A stretch of 5,317 nt of DNA from CAG-103 sp045112425 (GTDB lineage Bacteria; Bacillota; Clostridia; Oscillospirales; Oscillospiraceae): NCBI GenBank assembly GCA_045112425.1, contig JBGUHV010000010.1:1-5317 (forward strand). Direction: 5' to 3'. The translations under genes and the position numbers were made by a program. Position 1 is the stretch's first letter; every line of letters starts with the position of its first letter. Below are positions 1 through 3,654 of this stretch, piece after piece. The notes beneath the pieces are model-generated. The model searched no databases and was not told where the DNA came from. It worked only from the letters and a program-made list of their open reading frames with translations.

Positions 1-1483
1 CAAGGCGCTCGAGCTCGGCCACCGCGTGATCGTCGTCGTCAACAAGATCGACCGCCCCGACCAGCGCATCTACGAGGTCGTGGACGAGGTGCTCGAGCTC
101 CTCATGGATCTCGACGCGACGGATGAGCAGCTCGACTCCCCCATGCTCTTCTGCTCCGGCCGCAACGGCACCGCGAGCGTCTCCCCCGAGGTGCCGGGCA
201 CGGATCTCAAGCCCCTGTTCGACACGATTCTCGACTATATCCCCGCGCCGGATATGGATACCGAGGCTCCGTTCCAGATGCTGGTCAGCAGCATCGACTA
301 CAACGAGTTCGTCGGCCGCATCGCCATCGGCCGCATCGAGCGCGGCACAGTGCGCCAGAACCAGGAGATCGCCGTCTGCAACTACCACGCGCCGGACGCG
401 GCACCGAAAAAGGCGAAGGCCGTGAGCATGTATCAGTTCGAGGGCCTCAATCGCGTGCCCGTGCAGGAGGCGACGGCGGGCAACATCATCGCGATGTCGG
501 GCATCGGCGATATCACCATCGGCGACACGATCTGCGCGACCGACTGCGTGGAGCCGATTGAATTCGTGAAGATCTCCGCCCCCACGCTGGAGATGACCTT
601 CTCCGTCAACGACGGCCCCTTCGCCGGACGCGAGGGCAAGTATGTGACGAGCCGCCAGATCCGCGACCGTCTCATGCGCGAGACGCTCAAGGACGTGAGC
701 CTGCGCGTGAGCGAAATTGAAAACGCGACCGACTCCTTCAACGTGGCCGGACGCGGCGAGATGAGTCTCTCGATCCTGATCGAGACGATGCGCCGCGAGG
801 GCTATGAGTTCCAGGTGTCTCCCCCGCGCGTGCTGTATCAGACGATTGACGGCGTGCGCTGCGAGCCGATGGAGCGCCTCGTTGCCGACGTGCCCACCGA
901 GGCCTGCGGCGCCGTGATCGAAAAGCTCTCCGCCCGCAAGGGCGAGATGCAGGAGATGATGCCCATCGGCAAGCGCACGCGCCTCGAGTTCATCGTGCCG
1001 AGCCGCGGCCTCTTCGGCTATCGCAATGAGTTCCTCACCGACACGAAGGGCGAGGGCATCATGGCGAGCGTGTTCGACTCCTACGCCCCGTTCAAGGGCG
1101 AGCTGCAGCGCCGCGGCACAGGCTCTCTCGTCGCCTTCGAGACCGGCGAGAGCGTGACCTACGGTCTCTTCAACGCGCAGGAGCGCGGCCAGCTCTTCAT
1201 CGGGCCGGGCGTGCCGGTGTATGAGGGCATGGTCGTGGGCGTCTGCCCGAAGGCCGAGGACATTTCCGTCAACGTCTGCAAGAAAAAGCAGCTGACGAAC
1301 ATGCGCGCCGCGGGCAGCGACGAGGCGCTCCGCCTCGTGCCGCCGCGCCAGCTGAGTCTGGAGCAGTGCCTGGAGTTTCTCGCAGACGACGAGCTGCTCG
1401 AGGTCACGCCGCAGAACCTCCGCATCCGCAAGCGCATTCTCGACCACAGCCAGAGAATGAAGGCCACGCACCCGAAGAAATAA
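1..1483 (+). CDS. typA: Ribosome-associated GTPase TypA/BipA, 5' end cut by window
   Basis: TypA/BipA is an EF-G-like translational GTPase that binds the ribosome in the cytoplasm and aids 50S assembly and growth under stress. The frame is open from base 2 (the window begins inside the gene), giving 493 residues against about 607 for E. coli BipA, so roughly 115-120 N-terminal residues with the P-loop and switch regions lie outside. Visible in order: the G4 motif NKID at bases 41-52 within VVVNKIDRPD; a G5-like FCSGRNG around 149-169; the beta-barrel domain II (YNEFVGRIAIGRI); EF-G-like domain III (APTLEMTFSVNDGPFAGREG and GRGEMSLSILIETMRREG); domain V (EPMERLVADVP onward, PSRGLFGYRNEFLTDTKGEG); and the BipA-specific C-terminal domain with KKKQLTNMRAAGSDEALRL and LEVTPQNLRIRKRIL. 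That last block separates it from EF-G and LepA. An in-frame GTG at 26 is internal, not the start. The stop is TAA at 1481-1483. The G5 motif has Gly where SA is usual. Confidence 0.97.
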   Translation, partial: KALELGHRVIVVVNKIDRPDQRIYEVVDEVLELLMDLDATDEQLDSPMLFCSGRNGTASVSPEVPGTDLKPLFDTILDYIPAPDMDTEAPFQMLVSSIDYNEFVGRIAIGRIERGTVRQNQEIAVCNYHAPDAAPKKAKAVSMYQFEGLNRVPVQEATAGNIIAMSGIGDITIGDTICATDCVEPIEFVKISAPTLEMTFSVNDGPFAGREGKYVTSRQIRDRLMRETLKDVSLRVSEIENATDSFNVAGRGEMSLSILIETMRREGYEFQVSPPRVLYQTIDGVRCEPMERLVADVPTEACGAVIEKLSARKGEMQEMMPIGKRTRLEFIVPSRGLFGYRNEFLTDTKGEGIMASVFDSYAPFKGELQRRGTGSLVAFETGESVTYGLFNAQERGQLFIGPGVPVYEGMVVGVCPKAEDISVNVCKKKQLTNMRAAGSDEALRLVPPRQLSLEQCLEFLADDELLEVTPQNLRIRKRILDHSQRMKATHPKK

Positions 1484-1522
1484 GCAAAAAGAGAGTCCGG
1501 CGATGCCGGGCTCTCTTTTTGC
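1484..1522 (+). terminator. Strong intrinsic terminator of typA, probably bidirectional
   Basis: Directly after the typA stop codon, bases 1484-1495 pair perfectly with 1511-1522 (12 bp). The stem continues through a T-G wobble (1496/1510) and five more pairs (1497-1501 with 1505-1509), leaving a GAT triloop. The descending arm carries TTTTT and the ascending arm AAAAA, so the opposite strand forms nearly the same structure. On that strand the stem is followed by a T-rich run at the end of typA (TTATTTCTT). It should therefore stop typA transcription and also catch leftward transcripts from the - strand genes. Confidence 0.93.
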
Positions 1523-1603
1523 AGCGCAGGGGCAGATCCGCCCGCGCGGAACGGGGTCATTCGGTTGCCGGTTTCCGGCGAACCCGCACCATTCCCACTC
1601 CCT

Positions 1604-1645
1604 GTCATCCTGAGCGGAGCGCAGGGCGCGGAGTCGAAGGATCTT
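1604..1645. repeat. GTCATCCTGAGCG...GTCGAAGGATCT interspersed intergenic repeat
   Basis: Bases 1604-1645 begin TGTCATCCTGAGCG and end GTCGAAGGATCT, with a GC-rich centre. These ends match a short motif familiar from intergenic regions of many bacteria. The outer ATCCT and AGGAT are inverted copies, so the unit can form a weak hairpin. Only one copy lies in this window, so the repeat status is recalled knowledge and not shown here. Confidence 0.7.
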
Positions 1646-1703
1646 GGCAGCGCAGCAGGATAGAACATCATGCGTCTATTCGGCTTCCGTTCTCCCTCCG
1701 GGA

Positions 1704-1733
1704 GCATACTTTCTGAGCGATCAGAAAGTATGC
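1704..1733. repeat. Perfect 13-bp inverted repeat with GCGA loop
   Basis: Bases 1704-1716 (GCATACTTTCTGA) are the exact reverse complement of 1721-1733, separated by GCGA. As + strand RNA this is a 13-bp hairpin closed by a GNRA-type tetraloop; as - strand RNA the loop reads TCGC. Neither side has a T-run, so it is not an ordinary intrinsic terminator. It may be part of a small mobile or interspersed repeat, or an mRNA-protecting stem at the end of the leftward operon. Confidence 0.8.
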
Positions 1734-1742
1734 AAAGAATCG

Positions 1743-1829
1743 CCAAAGGGGGAAGATTTCGTATTCTCCCCCCTTTGGAATCCCCTCATTGAAACGACCA
1801 AAGAGCTCCCGCCCTTTGGAATTCCTTCA
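1743..1829. repeat. CCAAAG/CTTTGG inverted and direct repeat cluster
   Basis: CCAAAGGGGG at 1743-1752 pairs perfectly with 1769-1778; after an A/C mismatch three more pairs form (1754-1756 with 1765-1767), leaving an 8-base loop. The right arm belongs to an 18-base unit at 1771-1788 that recurs at 1812-1829 with two C-to-T differences. CCAAAG at 1798-1803 also faces CTTTGG at 1814-1819, making a second, smaller stem. Repeated arms in both orientations suggest an interspersed or MITE-like element, perhaps a decayed one. No transposase and no clear target-site duplication are visible. Confidence 0.6.
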
Positions 1830-1847
1830 GCATTTGCTGCTTTTGCT

Positions 1848-2681
1848 CTATTGTTGATTCTCCTCTGACGTTTTTTTATCCTTAAGCAAAGTCTTTCGCA
1901 GCTTTTTCGGGTTCGGAAAATCAATTGCAAATCCAAACAGTACCTTGACCAACCACAAAATCAGCGCCAAAACCAAAAGCGGAATCACACAAGTGGTTGC
2001 AACAAAAATAGCGATAGATTCAACGAATCGATTTACAGTCTTTGCCGCCTTATCCAAAAAGCCGGAAATCGTCTCTTTCCATCCGGAGAACAGAGAAGTG
2101 ATCTTATTTTTATCACCATTTGCCTCCGAGATTTGAGAGGATTTATCATCCATCTGTGAGGTTTCCGTCAGTGCCGTTTCAACCGTGGCTTTGTGGTTCT
2201 CATAGACCACATCTGAAACCCATAGACTGAGCGGAATGGCGAGATAAACAACCAATGAAAAAAGCGCAATTTTTCTAGAAACACGGCGCAAATAATCAGC
2301 ATTAAAAATCAAAGATGCAATGCGCAAAATACATGCTCCGGGAATAATAAACTTAAAAACGATCAGCCCAAGAACCGTAAGCAAATTCTTTTCAGTATAC
2401 AGAATCGTTAGAATCAGCAAGAAATAGCCTGTGAACTCCGCAAGTTCGTTTGCAATACTCGTTCCTGTGTCATCTGGGATAGCCGTTATTCCTGTCGATA
2501 TTACTACTGCCGATGCGCTGAGCGCCAGTACCTGTTTTGTTTTTTGATCAATTGAAGCAATCGTTCCGTCATAAGTCTCTATCGAAGATGCTTTTTGAGC
2601 AACGACAAAGAAAGAAAAGACAGCGCACAGGATAAGAAGGGATGCAAGCAACGATTTCCTCAAAGCAATTTCGTTTTTCAT
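1848..2681 (-). CDS. Multi-pass membrane protein of unknown function, 277 aa
   Basis: I cannot name a family with confidence. The protein has an N-terminal hydrophobic segment (about residues 10-28) that could be a signal anchor. Next comes a short polar stretch (30-48) and a moderately hydrophobic helix ending in GITAIPDDTGTSIANELAEF (64-83). Further hydrophobic segments lie at about 84-95, 100-126, 138-156 and 223-253. A polar, Asp/Ser/Thr-rich stretch (161-222) separates the last two and ends in an amphipathic part (ISGFLDKAAKTVNRFVESI). The tail (254-277) is strongly basic and lysine-rich, so probably cytoplasmic. The start ATG (2679-2681) has AGGAG at 2690-2694, 8 bases upstream. It lies 28 bases after the DUF4230 gene and is almost surely co-transcribed with it. 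It shares that gene's AT-rich composition, unlike the outer flanks. The stop is TAG at 1848-1850. A role in the envelope with its partner is inference. Confidence 0.88.
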   Translation of the reverse strand: MKNEIALRKSLLASLLILCAVFSFFVVAQKASSIETYDGTIASIDQKTKQVLALSASAVVISTGITAIPDDTGTSIANELAEFTGYFLLILTILYTEKNLLTVLGLIVFKFIIPGACILRIASLIFNADYLRRVSRKIALFSLVVYLAIPLSLWVSDVVYENHKATVETALTETSQMDDKSSQISEANGDKNKITSLFSGWKETISGFLDKAAKTVNRFVESIAIFVATTCVIPLLVLALILWLVKVLFGFAIDFPNPKKLRKTLLKDKKTSEENQQ

Positions 2682-2689
2682 ATTACGCG

Positions 2690-2694
2690 CTCCT
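2690..2694 (-). promoter_or_regulatory. Ribosome binding site of the 277-aa membrane protein gene
   Basis: On the - strand AGGAG lies 8 bases before the ATG whose first base is 2681. The spacing is normal and fixes this start. The site falls in the 28-base gap after the upstream gene's stop codon. Confidence 0.8.
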
Positions 2695-2709
2695 ATCTTA
2701 GCCTGATTG

Positions 2710-3372
2710 TCAAATGACCTCTACTATATACATCTCGTCATCCAACAGATTCTTTACGAAATTTTCAATAAGTGCTTTTGCGTTCTCCTGTGCTTTTTCG
2801 AGCACGCCTTTTTCCTCTGCTTTCTTTTCAACATCCTCCTGCAGACCTACCAAAGAATCATTGAAATCGGAGGCCGAGAGCGGATTACCGATACCTGTTT
2901 TTTCAGAATAGAGAACAAAACTATCCCTGTCAATCTCTGTACTCAGGATCTCTGCTTCCGGCACATGGATGGTAAACTTTGTCTTTCCGTCTATTTCTTC
3001 TGCTTCCACGGTTATTTTGGAAAAATCGATTCCTGCACGAACCGTGCCGTCATAGCTCGCAATAAATGATGATTCACGCCACGAAAAATTGATGCCTAAA
3101 AACGGCTTTATTCTTGAATCACTTACTACTTCTGTAAACACATACTCCTCTGTTGCCAGTTCGCTCATGCTGCGCAAGCTCTCCTGAATCGTCTCAAAAG
3201 AAACGGTATTTTTTGCCGGGGAGTGTTCTTCGAGCTCTGTCGGCGCAGGTGTTTCAGCTGCTTCTGCTGCGCTTTTTCTCATGTGGAGACCAACAAGGAT
3301 CGCGCCAATGATTGCTGCAAAAATGACAATAAGCGCAATGAAATATGCAATTCCCTTTTTTGTCTTCAGCAT
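2710..3372 (-). CDS. Membrane-anchored DUF4230 protein, 220 aa
   Basis: DUF4230 (Pfam PF14014) is a domain of unknown function in bacterial envelope proteins; recognition here is by pattern. Residues 8-29 form one hydrophobic segment after KTKK, so an N-in signal anchor with the rest outside. A low-complexity Ala/Glu/Pro linker (about 33-54) follows. The domain starts near residue 57 with IQESLRSMSELATEEYVFTEVV. It continues with SYDGTVRAGIDFSKI (106-120), the VPEAEILSTEIDRDSFVLY strand region (137-155), and ends in a charged helix (about 176-210: QEDVEKKAEEKGVLEKAQEN, then AKALIENF). These blocks fit the usual order in Firmicutes members. There is no lipobox cysteine. The start ATG at 3370-3372 has GAGGG at 3380-3384, 7 bases upstream. 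It is the first gene of a two-gene operon. Biochemical role is unknown. The AT-rich composition points to a different origin from the flanking genes. Confidence 0.9.
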   Translation of the reverse strand: MLKTKKGIAYFIALIVIFAAIIGAILVGLHMRKSAAEAAETPAPTELEEHSPAKNTVSFETIQESLRSMSELATEEYVFTEVVSDSRIKPFLGINFSWRESSFIASYDGTVRAGIDFSKITVEAEEIDGKTKFTIHVPEAEILSTEIDRDSFVLYSEKTGIGNPLSASDFNDSLVGLQEDVEKKAEEKGVLEKAQENAKALIENFVKNLLDDEMYIVEVI

Positions 3373-3389
3373 AAAGAGTCCCTCTCTTT
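3373..3389 (-). promoter_or_regulatory. Ribosome site of the DUF4230 gene, displayed in a hairpin loop
   Basis: Read on the - strand, the 17 bases directly before the ATG are AAAGAG, then AGGGA, then CTCTTT. The two six-base arms are exact reverse complements, leaving the Shine-Dalgarno core AGGGA as the loop. The stem touches the start codon. The SD itself is well supported; whether the hairpin forms in the cell, and whether it helps or hinders initiation, is inference. The stem is AT-rich and only moderately stable. Confidence 0.65.
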
Positions 3390-3414
3390 CTATCTATAAA
3401 TGCTGTCAAGAAAC

Positions 3415-3443
3415 ATCTTATCATAAATCCGAACGCATCACAA
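3415..3443 (-). promoter_or_regulatory. Candidate weak promoter for the DUF4230 operon
   Basis: On the - strand TTGTGA (3438-3443) and TAAGAT (3415-3420) are 17 bases apart, each matching four of six consensus positions. This would give a leader of about 35 bases before the ATG at 3372. A perfect TTGACA closer in (3404-3409) has no -10 box at the right distance. The assignment is tentative. Confidence 0.35.
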
Positions 3444-3488
3444 GAAAGCGTCGATTTTATCGCAGGGCAGAGGCTCAAAATCGAGCTA

Positions 3489-3555
3489 ATTTTTGCACAA
3501 ACTTTTGTAACATTTTTGTTTAAAAAATAAATTTTTCAACAGTGCGCAAATTTTT
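3489..3555. promoter_or_regulatory. Roughly phased A/T tracts upstream of the + strand promoter
   Basis: T-runs are centred near 3492, 3504, 3515, 3534 and 3553, and an A-run near 3524. The first five steps are about 9 to 13 bases and the last is about 19, so most fall close to one or two helical turns. They end some 13 bases before the -35 box at 3568. Such an arrangement can bend DNA or act as an UP element for RNA polymerase. The tracts are seen; the function is inferred. Confidence 0.45.
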
Positions 3556-3556
3556 G

Positions 3557-3582
3557 TTCACCGACTCTTGCTAATTGGTGAA
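3557..3582. promoter_or_regulatory. Dyad TTCACC-N14-GGTGAA over the -35 box, possible operator
   Basis: TTCACC (3557-3562) and GGTGAA (3577-3582) are perfect inverted copies, 20 bases apart centre to centre, about two helical turns. The -35 hexamer at 3568-3573 sits in the middle. A dimeric regulator bound here would overlap RNA polymerase. No regulator gene is in the window, and a six-base dyad can arise by chance. Confidence 0.35.
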
Positions 3583-3596
3583 AATTAAGCTATATT
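3568..3596 (+). promoter_or_regulatory. Sigma-A-type promoter of the heptad-repeat protein gene
   Basis: TTGCTA at 3568-3573 (-35) and TATATT at 3591-3596 (-10) are separated by 17 bases. The -35 matches four of six consensus positions including TTG, and the -10 five of six. Transcription would begin near 3603, giving a leader of about 50 bases before the ATG at 3655. AT-rich DNA lies just upstream. Confidence 0.7.
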
Positions 3597-3608
3597 TTAG
3601 GAGTACGA

Positions 3609-3626
3609 TTCGGGATAATGCCCGAA
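3609..3626 (+). promoter_or_regulatory. Small hairpin at the 5' end of the + strand leader
   Basis: TTCGGG (3609-3614) and CCCGAA (3621-3626) are perfect inverted copies around the loop ATAATG. The stem begins a few bases after the predicted RNA start. It could protect the mRNA 5' end or be an operator. It has no T-run and so is not a terminator. Confidence 0.45.
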
Positions 3627-3643
3627 ATATCTAGCAGTAGAGT

Positions 3644-3648
3644 GGAGG
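3644..3648 (+). promoter_or_regulatory. Ribosome binding site choosing the ATG at 3655
   Basis: GGAGG lies 6 bases before the ATG at 3655. Another in-frame ATG at 3649 touches the GGAGG directly, too close for efficient initiation, so 3655 is preferred. The alternative would add only two residues (Met-Asn). Confidence 0.85.
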
Positions 3649-3654
3649 ATGAAT

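Larger units (their letters stand above)
1523..1847. other. Gene-free repeat-rich intergenic region
   Basis: This stretch of about 325 bases lies between the typA terminator and the end of the leftward operon. No reading frame here has a credible ribosome site or a recognisable protein. It holds three kinds of repeat, listed separately: a GTCATCCTGAGCG-type motif (1604-1645), a perfect 13-bp hairpin (1704-1733), and a set of CCAAAG/CTTTGG direct and inverted repeats (1743-1829). The base composition falls from GC-rich to AT-rich across it. It may act as the folded 3' region of the leftward mRNA, because no convincing terminator is seen right after the stop at 1848. Confidence 0.75.

Noticed and set aside
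1159..1746. Open frame of 195 codons on the - strand over the end of typA
   Set aside because: It runs across the terminator and repeats, is antisense to a conserved gene, and has low-complexity Ser/Arg-rich content.
1828..1839. CAGCA/TGCTG inverted repeat just after the 277-aa gene as its terminator
   Set aside because: The stem is only five pairs with a two-base loop, and no T-run follows on the - strand.
1484..1847. CRISPR array, tRNA or transposase remnant in the repeat region
   Set aside because: There are no regularly spaced repeats, no cloverleaf and no transposase-like frame; only irregular hairpins and short repeats are seen.
1366..1936. Short open frames on both strands across the repeat region
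   Set aside because: They have no good ribosome sites, and their coding content is that of the inverted repeats and the ends of neighbouring genes.
2707..3069. Open frame of 120 codons on the + strand opposite the DUF4230 gene
   Set aside because: It is rich in Cys and Phe, typical of antisense reading of AT-rich coding DNA, and the opposite strand encodes a recognisable domain.
3404..3409. Perfect TTGACA on the - strand as a -35 box
   Set aside because: At a 15-18 base spacing the partner sequence is purine-rich (GAGAGG-like) and falls in the ribosome site, so no -10 box exists.
3451..3484. TCGATTTT/AAAATCGA dyad in the divergent region
   Set aside because: The arms are AT-rich with an 18-base gap and no clear relation to either promoter; chance is likely in this composition.
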